DNA of 64,000 nt from Azohydromonas caseinilytica (GCF_012927045.1 NZ_JABBFW010000017.1:49820-113819), one strand, 5' to 3'. Positions 10,768 to 21,380 are shown, counted from the first letter of the stretch. Made by a program: numbers and translations. The notes: generated by a model from the sequence alone, not told the origin.

Positions 10768-12519
10768 TCATTCGCCTGCACGGCCGTAGGGCGGGAGGAC
10801 CGTCAATCGCGAGTCGTCCACGGCGGCCCCGATCGCGAAGTGATAGAGCGACTGGAACGTCAAGTCGCCAAGACCCAGGACCTGGTGTACCGGGTCGTCA
10901 AAGAAGCAGCCGATGCCCGTCGCGCGCAGCCCGGCGGCTTCCGCCTCCAGGTAGAGCAGCTGGCCGATCAGCCCCGTCTCCCAGAAGAGCCGTCGATAGA
11001 ACCACGCTCCGCAACGTCGCAGGCTGGGCTCGAAGCGCGTGACCATTCCGAGCGAGAACACGCCGTCGGCGGCGATCCGCTGGCCGCAGCAGAGCTGGGC
11101 CGCCAGGTCGCGCACGTCGGCCTGCTGCAGCAGGAACAGCGGCAGATCGTCCGTGCGGCCGGGCGGCACGCTCCAGGCGTATTCCTTGTAGGTCGCCCGC
11201 CGCAGCGGCTCCACGCCGGCGGGATCCCGCGCGAGCATGTAGAGCCCGGGCGCCAGGCCGTCCACCCGATGGACGAACAGGGCCAGGTCGATCGTCGGCG
11301 CCCAGGGCAGCGCATCCCAAGGCACCGGTCGGTGGCCCAGGTCGTGCTCGACCCGCGGCAGCGTGCGCGTGAGCATGGCGAAGAAACGGTCCGCCGGGAT
11401 CGAGGTGGTGCCGTCGAAGGCGGTGGCGCTGCGGCGCTGGCGGATCACCTGCGCGGCGCTGGGAAGGCCTGGGCCGTTGCCCGCGTCAGCCGCCGCCTGC
11501 ACCGTGCCGGTGTCGTGGCGCAGCTCGACGACGCTGCGTTCCTGCTGCGACTTCCAGCAGGCGGCTTCCACCTCTTCGATGCCCGCCCATCTCACCGGTT
11601 CGTCCTGGCTCAACCGGTTGGCTTTGCCGTGCCAGACACGCGGCGGCACGTCACGCGTGACCACACCGTCCAGGCACAGCGGCAACGAAATCGGCTCGGG
11701 CAGTGCCAGGCCCGTGCCGGCATCGGGCCAGATCACGACAAGGGCGTCGGGATGCTCGTGCTCTGCGCCTGCGAAATCCTCGTCCCGGTCGATGCCCAGC
11801 AGCGAGGCCACCGTGTCGTCGTCCTGCCCATTGAGCAGCAGCGTGCGCCAGCCCAGCATCCGGGCCGCGAACCGGAGGCTGCCGAGCGCATGCCCCACGT
11901 CGTGCTGGCAGTAGCGGAACGCCCGCTCGCCGTACTTCCACGCCTCGCGCCAGTGCACCGAGGACAGGCCGACAAGGAACGCACCGGGCGGAAAGCCCTG
12001 CAGCAGCGCCTTGACGCCGGCGCGCGGCCACTCGGCGCGCAGCTCCAGCGCATGCTCCCTGGGCGCGTAGTGGTAGAGGCCCGGCGCCCGCAAGACGCCT
12101 TCGATCCGGTCGATGAGCAGGTACGCCTCGGTCGGGTGCAGGTTGCCGCTCGACGGGTTGATACGCAGCGCCCAGCGCACCGTTCCGGCCTGCTTCCACG
12201 CCGAAATCGCGAGTGAACATTCGAGGAAGCGCGAAAGGCTGGCGGCAGTCGGCGCCGTGCGCGCGACGCCACCGCCCCGGAACAGGTCCTCGTAGGGCGG
12301 CGAGGCCGGGGCGTCGCCGGCCCGCAGGCGCGGCAACGCGACGAGCGCGGCGCCCTCGTAGCGCCGGAACGGATCGGGCTGGTTCGCCCAGTCGAGGCTG
12401 CCGGGCCCCGGCGCATAGCGGAAGAAGCGATGCTTGGTCTGCTGGTGGTAGCGCAGCACCCTGTCCAGGCTCCCGGGGGCCTGGGCCGTACCTGTACCTG
12501 TACCTGTACCCGTCTTCAT
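10768..12519 (-). CDS. SagB/ThcOx-family nitroreductase-like protein, duplicated domain
   Basis: The 583-residue protein has two consecutive nitroreductase-fold halves. The N-terminal half contains RINPSSGNLHPTEAYLL, the FMN-phosphate-binding signature of SagB-type dehydrogenases. The C-terminal half begins around IRQRRSATAFDG and ends with ATGIGCFFDDPVHQVLG. Such two-domain proteins are predicted flavin oxidoreductases of unknown substrate. The ATG overlaps the stop of the upstream glucan synthase gene (ATGA, 12516-12519), so the two are cotranslated. The N-terminus encodes a TGTGTGTGT run from four GTACCT hexanucleotide repeats (12488-12511), a possible slippage site that would keep the frame. 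Confidence 0.8.
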   Translation of the reverse strand: MKTGTGTGTGTAQAPGSLDRVLRYHQQTKHRFFRYAPGPGSLDWANQPDPFRRYEGAALVALPRLRAGDAPASPPYEDLFRGGGVARTAPTAASLSRFLECSLAISAWKQAGTVRWALRINPSSGNLHPTEAYLLIDRIEGVLRAPGLYHYAPREHALELRAEWPRAGVKALLQGFPPGAFLVGLSSVHWREAWKYGERAFRYCQHDVGHALGSLRFAARMLGWRTLLLNGQDDDTVASLLGIDRDEDFAGAEHEHPDALVVIWPDAGTGLALPEPISLPLCLDGVVTRDVPPRVWHGKANRLSQDEPVRWAGIEEVEAACWKSQQERSVVELRHDTGTVQAAADAGNGPGLPSAAQVIRQRRSATAFDGTTSIPADRFFAMLTRTLPRVEHDLGHRPVPWDALPWAPTIDLALFVHRVDGLAPGLYMLARDPAGVEPLRRATYKEYAWSVPPGRTDDLPLFLLQQADVRDLAAQLCCGQRIAADGVFSLGMVTRFEPSLRRCGAWFYRRLFWETGLIGQLLYLEAEAAGLRATGIGCFFDDPVHQVLGLGDLTFQSLYHFAIGAAVDDSRLTVLPPYGRAGE

Positions 12520-15500
12520 TCCATCGCGCCTTCGACGGCGGCGGCCCGGCGGGAACGGGCGGTACGCACTCGCACCTGGTGCGTCAGGCCGTCGTCGAGC
12601 AGGGCCAGGGCCGACGTGTGCAGAACCTGTCCATCCAGCTCGATGGACGCCGGCTCGGTGTCGTCGTCCAGCAGGCCGATCTCGATCCGGTAGGTCGTCT
12701 CGCGATAGCGATAGTCCACGCCGAAGCCGGTCCAGTGCGCAGGCAGGCAGGGCTCGATGCCCAGCCGCGCGCCGTCCTCGTCCACGTGCAGCCGCAAGCC
12801 CAGCAGCGATTCGACGAGCAGCCGGTACATCCAGCCCGCCGACCCGGTGTACCAGGTCCAGCCGCCCCGCCCGGTGTGCGGCGCCACGCTGTAGACGTCG
12901 GCGGCGGCCACGTAGGGCTCAACCTTGTAGACGGCCACTTCCTCGGCCGTGCGGCCATGGTGCGGCGGCAGGATGAGCTCCGTCACCTGCCACGCCCGCG
13001 CCGGGTCGCCGAGCGCCGCGAAGGCCATCGCGGTCCACACGGCGGCGTGCGTGTACTGCCCGCCGTTCTCGCGCACACCCGGCACGTAGCCGGCGATGTA
13101 GCCCGGGTTCGGCCCCTGTCGGTCGAAGGGCGGATCGAGCAGCTGCACCAGCCGCGCCGCGGGCCGCACCAGCCGCGCCGCGACGGCGTCCATCGCCTGC
13201 CGCGTGCGCTCCGGGCTACCGATGCCCGAGAGCACCGCCCAGCTCTGCGCGATCGAGTCGATGCTGCACTCCACGTTGTCCTGCGAGCCCAGCGGCGTGC
13301 CGTCGTCAAACCAGGCGCGGCGGTACCACTGCCCGTCCCACGCCGACGCTTCCAGCCGCTCGCCGAGCCGGCGGCGCTCGTCCTCGCAACGTTGCGCCAA
13401 GGCCTCGTCGCCATGGCGGCGCGCGAGCGGCGCGAACTCGCGCAGCACCTCGCACAGGAAGAAGCCCAGCCACACGCTCTCGCCCCGCCCCTGGTGGCCG
13501 ACCCGGTTCATGCCGTCGTTCCAGTCGCCGGCGCCCATCAGCGGCAGCCCGTGCGCACCGAAGCGCAGGCCGTGCACCAGCGCACGCGCCGCATGCTCGT
13601 ACAGGGTGGCCGACTGGCTGGAGCGCGCGGGCAGGTCGTAGTAGGACTCGTCCTCGGCCGGCAGGGGCCGGCCCTCCAGGAAGGGCGCGCTCTCGCCCAG
13701 CACGTCCAGGTCGCCGGTGGCCTGCACGTAGCGGCACAGCGCCAGCGGCAGCCAGAGGTAGTCGTCGGAGATGTGCGTGCGCACGCCGTGGCCCGAGGGC
13801 GGGTGCCACCAGTGCTGCACGTCGCCTTCGACGAACTGCCGGCTCGCGCAGGTGAGCAGGTGCGCGCGCAGGACTCGCGGGCGCGCATGCACGAGCGCCA
13901 TCGCGTCCTGCAGCTGGTCGCGGAACCCGAACGCGCCGCCCGACTGGTAGTAGCCGCTGCGCGCCAGGATGCGGCAGCCCAGCGTCTGGTAGACGAGCCA
14001 GCCGTTGGCCATCAGGTTCAGCGCCGGGTCGGGCGTGCGCACCTGCACCGCGCCGAGCAGCTGCCGCCAATAGGCCCGCACCTCGTCCAGCGCCTGGTGG
14101 ACCGCGACGCTGCCGCGGAACCGGCGCACCAGCTGCGCGGCCTCGTCGGTGCTGCGGCCCATGCCGAGGCGGAAGGTGATCTCGCGCGACTCGCCCGGCG
14201 CCAGCTGTACGGGCACCTGGATCGCGGCGCAGGGGTCGAGCGCGACACCGGTGCGCCCGGACAGGTGGGCGTTGCGCAGGGCGGCGGGCCGGCGCAGCGA
14301 GCCGTTGCGGCCGATGAACTCGGTCCGGTCGCAGGTGACGGTGCCGGCCAGCCGGTCGCCCTCGTCCACGTCGAGGAATCCGACCCAGTCGCCGAAGTGA
14401 TTGCTGTAGCGGTTGCGCGCACAGAGCGCGCCCGTGTCGGCGGCCACCTCGGTGTGGATGTGCGCACCCGTCCTGGCACGGCGGTCGCCCAGTACCCACT
14501 CGACGTAGGCGGTAGCCGACAGCAAGCGCACCCGGTCGCCGTCGTTGCGCAGCACCAGGCGCGAGAGCTTCACCGCCGCATCGACGGCGACGAACACCGT
14601 GAGCTCGCTGTGGATGCCCGCCTCGTCGTGCTCGAACACGCTGTAGCCGAAGCCGTGCCGCGCCAAGTGGGGCGGCACCGTGCCGTCCGGGGCGCCATCG
14701 CCCGGGAAGGGCAGCGCGGCCGGCTGCCACACCTGGCCGCTTTCCTCGTCGCGCAGGTACAGGGCCTCGCCGCCGTCGTCGGTGACGGGGTCGTTGTGCC
14801 AGGGCGTCAGGCGCAGCTCGTGCGCGTTCTCGCACCAGGTGTAGCTGCTGCCGGACTCGGAGACGACGGTGCCGAAGCGCGGGTTCGCGATCACGTTCAC
14901 CCACGGCGCGGGCGGACGCTGGCCGGGCGGCGGGGCGATGACGTACTCGCGGCCGTCCGCCGAGAAGCCGCCGATGCCGTTGTCCAGCAGCAGGGCCGGC
15001 CGGGCCGGCCCGGCCCCCGGCACGGCCGGCGCCACCGGCCGCGTCGGCTGCAGCGCCTCGACGCGCCGCTCGGACACCCGCTTGCGGCCAACCTGGTCGG
15101 CCAACGAGCCCAGGCGGTCGGAGATGACGGCGCGGGCCACGGACTGCAGCAGCACCCGGTCCTCCAGTGCGATCTGGTCGGGATGGCGCACGAAGATGCC
15201 GCCGGGCCGGTCCACCACGTGCGACTCCACGCTGCCGGCGATGAGCGCCAGGATCTGCTCCTGTAGGCGCTGCCGGTAGACGTCGCGCTCCTCGTTCCAG
15301 ATCACCAGGTCGACCGCCAGGCCCTTGAGCCGCCACCACGCGTGCGCCTGCACCAGCTGGCGCACGAGCTCGATGTTCGACGCCTCGCCCACCTGCAGCA
15401 GCACGATCGGCAGGTCCCCGGAGATCGCGTAGCCCCACAGGCCTGACTGCGCGCGCCGGTTGCGCAGCAGGACGGCCGTGGGCGCGCGCAGCGTGGGTTG

Positions 15501-18500
15501 CGCATAGACGATGGTGTTGGCCAGCCGCGCATAGAGCTGCGCGTCGGCCTCGCTGGCGTTGAGCTGCCGCAGGCTCACCTGGCTGTGGGTCCACGCCATG
15601 TCGAACACGCGGTCCGCCAGGCGCCGGTCCGCGTACTTGTGCACCAGCGCCAGGCAGGCGGCGCGGTCCTGCGCGGCGCCGTGAACCAGGTCGATGAGGG
15701 CCGTCTGCTCGGGCTCCAGCGAGACGACGCGGCGGGTGGCCATCACCGGGTCGAGCACCGCGCCGGCCGTGCCCGACAAGGGGCCGGCGCCGAGCAGCGC
15801 CGCCGGGGCATCGAGGTGCCGGCCGCGCCCGATGAAGCGCGCGCGGTCGGTCTCGTGCGACGGCGGCCCGGCCACCGCGCCATGCACGGCCACCAGGTGG
15901 CACGCCCACGGCGCAGGCTCCTCGGCGGCGCGCGGCCGGCGCGTGCAGATGATCGCCGCCGGGTCGTCCACGATCTCGGTCTGCACGAACAGCTTGCTGA
16001 ACGCCGGATGCTGCGCATCGGCCGCCGCGGTGGCGAGCACCACCTCGGCGTAGCTCGTCACCTCGATGCGGCGGGGCACGCGGCTCAGGTTGGTCAGGCG
16101 CAGGCGACGCAGCTCGATGTCGTCCTCCGGCGAGACGACGATCTCGGTGTAGGCCTCGATGCCCTGGTCGCGGCGCCGGAATTCCGCGCGACCCTCGGTG
16201 AAGATGGCCTCGTAGTGCTCGGGCTGCCCACATGTGGGCTGGTGCGTGTTCGACCAGAACACGCCGGTGTCGAGGTCGCGCAGGTAGCAGAAGCTGCCCC
16301 ATGCATCGGAAGTGGCGTCCTCATGCCAGCGCGTGACGGCCAGCTCCTTCCAGCGGCTGCAGCCACCGCCCGCGTTCGTGAGCATGACGTGGTAGCGGCC
16401 GTTGGACAGCAGCTGCACTTCGGGCCACGGCGTGTCGGGCGTCGCGATGAGCCGCAGCGGCGTCTCGTCACCCGGCAAGGCGGCGCGTTCGCCGGCCTGC
16501 TCGGCGGCGGCCACGTGGTGGAACGCGACCGCCTTGGGCACGCGCTCCTGCAGCAGCAGCAGCGTGGCGCGCAGCCGCGGGTCCGACTCGAAGCGCCGCT
16601 GCATCGGCCGGTCGAGCAGCACGTAGTCCAGCGCCAGCAGGCTCATGCCCTGGTGGTGCGCCATGTACGAACGCACGATCGCGCGCGCCTCGCCGCGCGG
16701 CAGGCGCGACGGCGTGTAGTCCACGGCTTCGAAGTAGCCGAAGGTACCCGCGAGTCCTTCGGCGGCCAGGCGGCGCAGGTTCAGCGCCGCGGCGGCCGGA
16801 TCGACCATCAGCGCCATCACGCTCGCGTAGGGCGCCACCACCAGGTCCTCGGCCAGGCCGCGCTTGAGCCCCAGCCCGGGAACGCCGAACGCGCGGTACT
16901 GGTAGTTGAGATGCGCGTCGGTCAGGTTGTAGCCCGACTCCGAGACGCCCCAGGGCACGCCGCGCTGCTTGCCGTAGTGGATCTGCCGCTCGACGGCGCC
17001 GCGCACGGTCTGGTCGAGCAGCGTGTGCTCGTAGCTGGGCATGACCAGCATCGGCATCAGGTACTCGAACATCGACCCGCTCCACGACAGCAGCACCGGC
17101 CGGCCTCCCATGGGAGCGGCCTGGCGGCCCAGCGTGAACCAGCTCTGCTGCGGCAGCTGCGCCTGCGCGATCGCGACGAAGGCCGCCAGCCGGACCTCGG
17201 ACGCGAGCAGGTCGTAGTGGCCCGCATCGCGGCGGCGCTCATCGACGTTGTAGCCAATGGCCAGCAGGTGGCGCGCCGGGTCGTAGAGGAAGCCTTGCTC
17301 CATCTCCGCCAGCGCGCCCGCGCGCTGCGCGAGCCCGCGCAGGGCATGGCCCTGCGCCTGCAGCGCCGCGGCATCCCATGCAGGCACGAGCCCGCCCGAC
17401 GCGCCAGGCGCCAGCCGAGCCAGCTCGGCCAGCGCCGCCGCGCACTGCTGGACGAGCGCCTGCGCCCAGCGCCTGGCGTCGTCGGTGGCGCCGGCGGCGC
17501 GGTTGTCGAGCTCCGCCTGGATGTCCACCGCGCAGCGGTGCAAGGCGCCGAGCAGCTTGACGTCGCCGGCCGTGGCCGGCCCTGTCCCGGGCTCGCGGCG
17601 TTCGAGCAGCGTGGCGAAGCGGGGCAGCAGGCCGGTGCGGGCCTCGGCATCGGCGTCTTCGCGCAGGAGCGCCAGCGTGTCGGCGAGCCCGCTGAAGACG
17701 CGGTCGAAGCGCGGCTCTTCGTCAGCGAGGAGCAGCAGGCCGGCGCGCAGCGTGAGCAGATGCCCTGCCAGGTTGCCGCTGTCCACGCTGGAGACGTAGC
17801 GCGGGAGCAGCGGCTGCAGCGACCGGGTGTCGTACCAGTTGAGGAAGTGGCCGCGGTAGCGCTCCATGCGCTCCATGGTCCCGAGCGTGGCGGCGGTGCG
17901 CTCGATGAGCTGCTCCGTGGTGACGTGGCCGAAATCGTGCGCCGCGAGGTTGGCGAGCAGCGACAGGCCGATGTTGGTGGGCGAGGTGCGGTGCGCCAGG
18001 CGCGCCACGGGCTGCTCCTGCAGGTTGTCGGGCGGCAGGAAGTTGTCGTCCGCGGTGACGAAGGTGTCGAAGAAGGCCCAGGTGCGCCGGGCCAGGGCCC
18101 GCATCGCCGCCACCTGGGCGGCGTCGAGCACCGACTGCCGCCGTTCGAGCGGCCGGTTGAGCCCCCAGACGATGCCCGGCGAGACGAACCACAGGAGCAG
18201 CACCGCGGCAGCCGCCGGCAGCGCCTCGGCGCCCCAGGTGGCCAGGCCGGCCGCCACGGCAAGGGCCAGTGCCGGCGCCACTCCCATGCGGCGCGTCGTT
18301 TCCATGAAGTCCGTCGCCGCGGACCCCGCACGGTGGCGGGACGCATCGGACGACGGTTGCCATTCCAGCAGTCGCCGCTTCGACAGCCCCAGCCTCCACG
18401 CCGTCCGGAAGATGGCATCGAGGCTGACGAAGGCCTCGTAGGGCAGGCAGGCCAGCGTCAGCAGCGCCTGTCCCAGGCTGCGCAGGGTCTGCGGGACGAT

Positions 18501-21260
18501 CGAGGCCAGGTGCTGCGGCATGCGCTGGTCCGCGGGCTTGCGCGCGAGGTCCGCGAGCAGGCCCATCAGCGGCGGCACGAAGATGACGGCCAGTGCCGCC
18601 GCCGTCCACAGCCAGGGCGGCTGCAGGACGGTCCAGCCCAGCACGAAGCCCAGCGTCAGCGCCGGCGGCACCAGGCTGCGCCGCAGGTTGTCCGCGATCT
18701 TCCAGCGCGACAGGCTCGACAGCGGGTTGCGCACCCAGCTCTGGCGCGCTTGAGCCGAATCGGCCGTTTCGTTCACGCGCAGGCGCAGGCGCGGCAGCAG
18801 CCAGCCGGCGATCTGCCAGTCGCCACGCATCCAGCGATGGCGGCGCTTCACGTCGGCGTCGTAGCGCGACGGCGACTCCTCGACCAGCTCCACGTCGCTG
18901 AGCAGCCCGCTGCGCGCATAGCAGCCTTCGAGCAGGTCGTGGCTGAGCACGAGGTTCTCGGGCAGCCGCCCGCCCAGCGCGCTCTCGAACGCATCGACGT
19001 CGTAGATGCCCTTGCCGATGAACGAGCCTTCGCCGAAGAGGTCCTGGTAGACGTCGCTCACCGCCCGCGTGTACGGGTCGATGCCGGAGTCGCCACCGTG
19101 CAACCGCCCGTAGCGCGTGCGGTTGGCGGCGGCCACGCTCACGCCCACCCGGGGCTGCAGGATGCCGTAGCCCTCGACCACACGCCGCGCCCCCGGCGCG
19201 CCGCCGAAACGGGGCCGGTTCAGCGGATGCGCCATGCTGGCGACGAGCTTCCAGGCCGAGTCGCGCGGCAGCTGCGTGTCGGTGTCCAGCGTGATGACGT
19301 AGCGCACGCCCGAGAGCCGTGCCGTGTCGCCGACGACCAGCGAGAAGTGCCCGGCCGAGCCGTCGCGCAGCAGCGCGTTGACCGCGGCCAGCTTGCCGCG
19401 CTTGCGCTCGTAGCCCATCCACGTCCGTTCCGCCGGATTCCACAGCCGGGGACGGTGGAACAGGAAGAAGCGGTCACCGGCATCGCTGTCGGTGTCGGTG
19501 TCGGGCTCGCCGTACTTGCGGTTCAGCGCCTCGATGCGCGAGCGCGCGCAGCGCAGCAGCCCTTCGTCGCCGTCGCGGTGCTCGGCCGGTGCGTCGTGGA
19601 AGTCCGTCAGCAGGCCGAAGCGCAGTTGCGCGTCGCGGTTGGCCAGGAAGCGCACTTCGAGCGCATCGGCAAGCTCGCCGATGCCCTCTTCGGTGTCGAG
19701 CAGCGTGGGCACCACGACCAGCGTGCGCGAGCCACGGGGAATGCCCAGCGAAAAATCCATGCGCGGCAGCGGCCTGGGGCGGGTGAACAGCGTCACGAGC
19801 CGGTTGACCAGCGAAACGGCCAGCTGGCTCGATGCGATCAGTACCGCCAGCCCCGCGGCGACGAGCCAGGCTCCCGGACGCACGCTCGTGAACAACTGCG
19901 TCCCACCGGCCGACGCCCACCACAGCAGCGCCGCGGGAAGCAGCACGCTGGCGACGGCGATGGTGCCGGCGTACCACGCCAGCGGATGGCGCGCGACGCG
20001 CCGGCGCGCGCGCTCCAGCGCCGCGGGCCGCGCGCCGACCTGGCGCTCCAGCCGCGGCCGGCCCGCGTCGACGAGGTAGTAGCCCACGTGCGTCTGGCAG
20101 CTGCGCTGCGGCTCGACGAGGTGATCGGCCCGCCCGGCCAACGCGACGGCCGCACGCGCGACCTCGACCTCGCTGGCGCCGCCGTCGCGCGCGATCCGCT
20201 CGACGGCATGGCGGTACGCGTCGCGCGTGGCGAAATCCATGCGGCCGTACACATCGGCCGGGTCCTGGCGCAGCGCGTGCTCGACGGCGGACAAGGCCTC
20301 GACGAACTCGGCCCAGTCGGTGGAGCCCAGCAGGCGCAGGCTGCCGATGCTGTTGCTCACCGAAACCTGGTCCATGGCCTGGTGTTGCGCTTCGAGCTGC
20401 ACGAGCTGCTCGATGGTCTGGTGGCCCTCGGCCAGGCGCTGTTCCACCCAGCTCAAGGGCAGCGCCAGCGCGGCGCTGTGACCATGCAGCCGGCGGGCCA
20501 GCTCGGCCACGAAGGGGGCCGTCATCGGCGGGTCGGAGCGCGCCATGTCGGCCACGACGAGGATCAGGCCCTTGGGGTCCGTGTCGGCCGCGTCGGACAT
20601 CCGGTCGGCCCACTGCGCCGCGAGATGGCTCTCGTCGCGGCTGCTGGCCACGCGCACGGCGATACGGCGCAGGTTCTCGATCAGGGCCAGCCTGAGCATG
20701 ATCGGGATGGCCCAGAGCTCGCCCAGCAGCAGCGGCTTCACGCTCTGGTACGACGCGATGAAGCGCGTCAGCGTGCCGCGTGCCAGACGGCCCTCACCGT
20801 GCGCCACGGACTGGATGGCGAGGTCGTACGCACGCGGCAGTCCTGCGCTGGGGCCCATGCGCAGGCGCGGCAGCTCGCGGCTGTAGCCGGGCGGCAGATG
20901 CCGCTTGGCGATGCGGATCTCTTCCTCGATGAGGTGCAGGTTGTCGAGCAACCATTCGCCCGCCGGGGTCGTCCTGCGCTGCGGCCCTTCGGCCTGGGCC
21001 AGCAACGTGCACACACCGATCAGGGCACGCTCGTTGTCCGCCAGGCGCGGCAGCAGCTGATCGGGTGTGCGCATCAGCACCGATTCGTGGAGCGTCGCGA
21101 GGCGCCTGCCGTGCTGCTCCATCTGCTCGCCGGTGAACAACTCGGCGCGCAGCGGCGCCTCCTCGTCGGCGTCAGCGCCTACCCATCCCCGCCACCGGCG
21201 TCGTCCGCTCAACGAGCGGGCCGGCGAAAGGACCGCATGCAGCCAGGTCGTCGCCATCAC
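12516..21260 (-). CDS. ndvB: Cyclic beta-1,2-glucan synthase
   Basis: At 2914 residues this is the largest gene in the window and matches the usual size of NdvB/ChvB. It has an N-terminal cytoplasmic region and membrane segments near 425-520. A GT84 glycosyltransferase core follows (TLDTDTQLPRDSAWK and RHRWMRGDWQIAGW), then further membrane segments near 860-1010. The long C-terminal part is a GH94/GH36-like phosphorylase domain that sets ring size (GAGDWNDGMNRVG, GRGGWTWYTGSAGWMYR). The enzyme uses UDP-glucose to build cyclic beta-1,2-glucan, a periplasmic osmoprotectant and host-interaction glucan. The promoter region (21261-21464) contains one of the GTGCG-N4-CGCAC palindromes shared with the regulatory block. 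No ndvA-type exporter is present. Confidence 0.93.
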   Translation of the reverse strand: MMATTWLHAVLSPARSLSGRRRWRGWVGADADEEAPLRAELFTGEQMEQHGRRLATLHESVLMRTPDQLLPRLADNERALIGVCTLLAQAEGPQRRTTPAGEWLLDNLHLIEEEIRIAKRHLPPGYSRELPRLRMGPSAGLPRAYDLAIQSVAHGEGRLARGTLTRFIASYQSVKPLLLGELWAIPIMLRLALIENLRRIAVRVASSRDESHLAAQWADRMSDAADTDPKGLILVVADMARSDPPMTAPFVAELARRLHGHSAALALPLSWVEQRLAEGHQTIEQLVQLEAQHQAMDQVSVSNSIGSLRLLGSTDWAEFVEALSAVEHALRQDPADVYGRMDFATRDAYRHAVERIARDGGASEVEVARAAVALAGRADHLVEPQRSCQTHVGYYLVDAGRPRLERQVGARPAALERARRRVARHPLAWYAGTIAVASVLLPAALLWWASAGGTQLFTSVRPGAWLVAAGLAVLIASSQLAVSLVNRLVTLFTRPRPLPRMDFSLGIPRGSRTLVVVPTLLDTEEGIGELADALEVRFLANRDAQLRFGLLTDFHDAPAEHRDGDEGLLRCARSRIEALNRKYGEPDTDTDSDAGDRFFLFHRPRLWNPAERTWMGYERKRGKLAAVNALLRDGSAGHFSLVVGDTARLSGVRYVITLDTDTQLPRDSAWKLVASMAHPLNRPRFGGAPGARRVVEGYGILQPRVGVSVAAANRTRYGRLHGGDSGIDPYTRAVSDVYQDLFGEGSFIGKGIYDVDAFESALGGRLPENLVLSHDLLEGCYARSGLLSDVELVEESPSRYDADVKRRHRWMRGDWQIAGWLLPRLRLRVNETADSAQARQSWVRNPLSSLSRWKIADNLRRSLVPPALTLGFVLGWTVLQPPWLWTAAALAVIFVPPLMGLLADLARKPADQRMPQHLASIVPQTLRSLGQALLTLACLPYEAFVSLDAIFRTAWRLGLSKRRLLEWQPSSDASRHRAGSAATDFMETTRRMGVAPALALAVAAGLATWGAEALPAAAAVLLLWFVSPGIVWGLNRPLERRQSVLDAAQVAAMRALARRTWAFFDTFVTADDNFLPPDNLQEQPVARLAHRTSPTNIGLSLLANLAAHDFGHVTTEQLIERTAATLGTMERMERYRGHFLNWYDTRSLQPLLPRYVSSVDSGNLAGHLLTLRAGLLLLADEEPRFDRVFSGLADTLALLREDADAEARTGLLPRFATLLERREPGTGPATAGDVKLLGALHRCAVDIQAELDNRAAGATDDARRWAQALVQQCAAALAELARLAPGASGGLVPAWDAAALQAQGHALRGLAQRAGALAEMEQGFLYDPARHLLAIGYNVDERRRDAGHYDLLASEVRLAAFVAIAQAQLPQQSWFTLGRQAAPMGGRPVLLSWSGSMFEYLMPMLVMPSYEHTLLDQTVRGAVERQIHYGKQRGVPWGVSESGYNLTDAHLNYQYRAFGVPGLGLKRGLAEDLVVAPYASVMALMVDPAAAALNLRRLAAEGLAGTFGYFEAVDYTPSRLPRGEARAIVRSYMAHHQGMSLLALDYVLLDRPMQRRFESDPRLRATLLLLQERVPKAVAFHHVAAAEQAGERAALPGDETPLRLIATPDTPWPEVQLLSNGRYHVMLTNAGGGCSRWKELAVTRWHEDATSDAWGSFCYLRDLDTGVFWSNTHQPTCGQPEHYEAIFTEGRAEFRRRDQGIEAYTEIVVSPEDDIELRRLRLTNLSRVPRRIEVTSYAEVVLATAAADAQHPAFSKLFVQTEIVDDPAAIICTRRPRAAEEPAPWACHLVAVHGAVAGPPSHETDRARFIGRGRHLDAPAALLGAGPLSGTAGAVLDPVMATRRVVSLEPEQTALIDLVHGAAQDRAACLALVHKYADRRLADRVFDMAWTHSQVSLRQLNASEADAQLYARLANTIVYAQPTLRAPTAVLLRNRRAQSGLWGYAISGDLPIVLLQVGEASNIELVRQLVQAHAWWRLKGLAVDLVIWNEERDVYRQRLQEQILALIAGSVESHVVDRPGGIFVRHPDQIALEDRVLLQSVARAVISDRLGSLADQVGRKRVSERRVEALQPTRPVAPAVPGAGPARPALLLDNGIGGFSADGREYVIAPPPGQRPPAPWVNVIANPRFGTVVSESGSSYTWCENAHELRLTPWHNDPVTDDGGEALYLRDEESGQVWQPAALPFPGDGAPDGTVPPHLARHGFGYSVFEHDEAGIHSELTVFVAVDAAVKLSRLVLRNDGDRVRLLSATAYVEWVLGDRRARTGAHIHTEVAADTGALCARNRYSNHFGDWVGFLDVDEGDRLAGTVTCDRTEFIGRNGSLRRPAALRNAHLSGRTGVALDPCAAIQVPVQLAPGESREITFRLGMGRSTDEAAQLVRRFRGSVAVHQALDEVRAYWRQLLGAVQVRTPDPALNLMANGWLVYQTLGCRILARSGYYQSGGAFGFRDQLQDAMALVHARPRVLRAHLLTCASRQFVEGDVQHWWHPPSGHGVRTHISDDYLWLPLALCRYVQATGDLDVLGESAPFLEGRPLPAEDESYYDLPARSSQSATLYEHAARALVHGLRFGAHGLPLMGAGDWNDGMNRVGHQGRGESVWLGFFLCEVLREFAPLARRHGDEALAQRCEDERRRLGERLEASAWDGQWYRRAWFDDGTPLGSQDNVECSIDSIAQSWAVLSGIGSPERTRQAMDAVAARLVRPAARLVQLLDPPFDRQGPNPGYIAGYVPGVRENGGQYTHAAVWTAMAFAALGDPARAWQVTELILPPHHGRTAEEVAVYKVEPYVAAADVYSVAPHTGRGGWTWYTGSAGWMYRLLVESLLGLRLHVDEDGARLGIEPCLPAHWTGFGVDYRYRETTYRIEIGLLDDDTEPASIELDGQVLHTSALALLDDGLTHQVRVRTARSRRAAAVEGAME

Positions 21261-21366
21261 AAGCTCTCCAAAGAACCGCCTTCAACGGCGTCGAGCGTCG
21301 GCCGACGGAAGGTCAGTGTAGGCACTCCGCATCGTCGCGCGCGGCTTGGCGCCGGATGGCCCTTGC

Positions 21367-21380
21367 GTGCGTCAGCGCAC
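21367..21380. promoter_or_regulatory. Palindromic operator A (GTGCG-TCAG-CGCAC)
   Basis: A perfect 5+4+5 palindrome lies midway between the divergent glucan synthase gene (start 21260) and the 41-residue basic protein gene (start 21465). It has the same architecture as sites at 23206, 25856, 25884, 26754 and 28862. It is a likely binding site for one of the transposon's Crp/Fnr proteins. Confidence 0.6.

Noticed and set aside
12213..15266. 1017-codon open frame on the plus strand
   Set aside because: It is antisense to the SagB-like and glucan synthase genes, with composition typical of a shadow frame.
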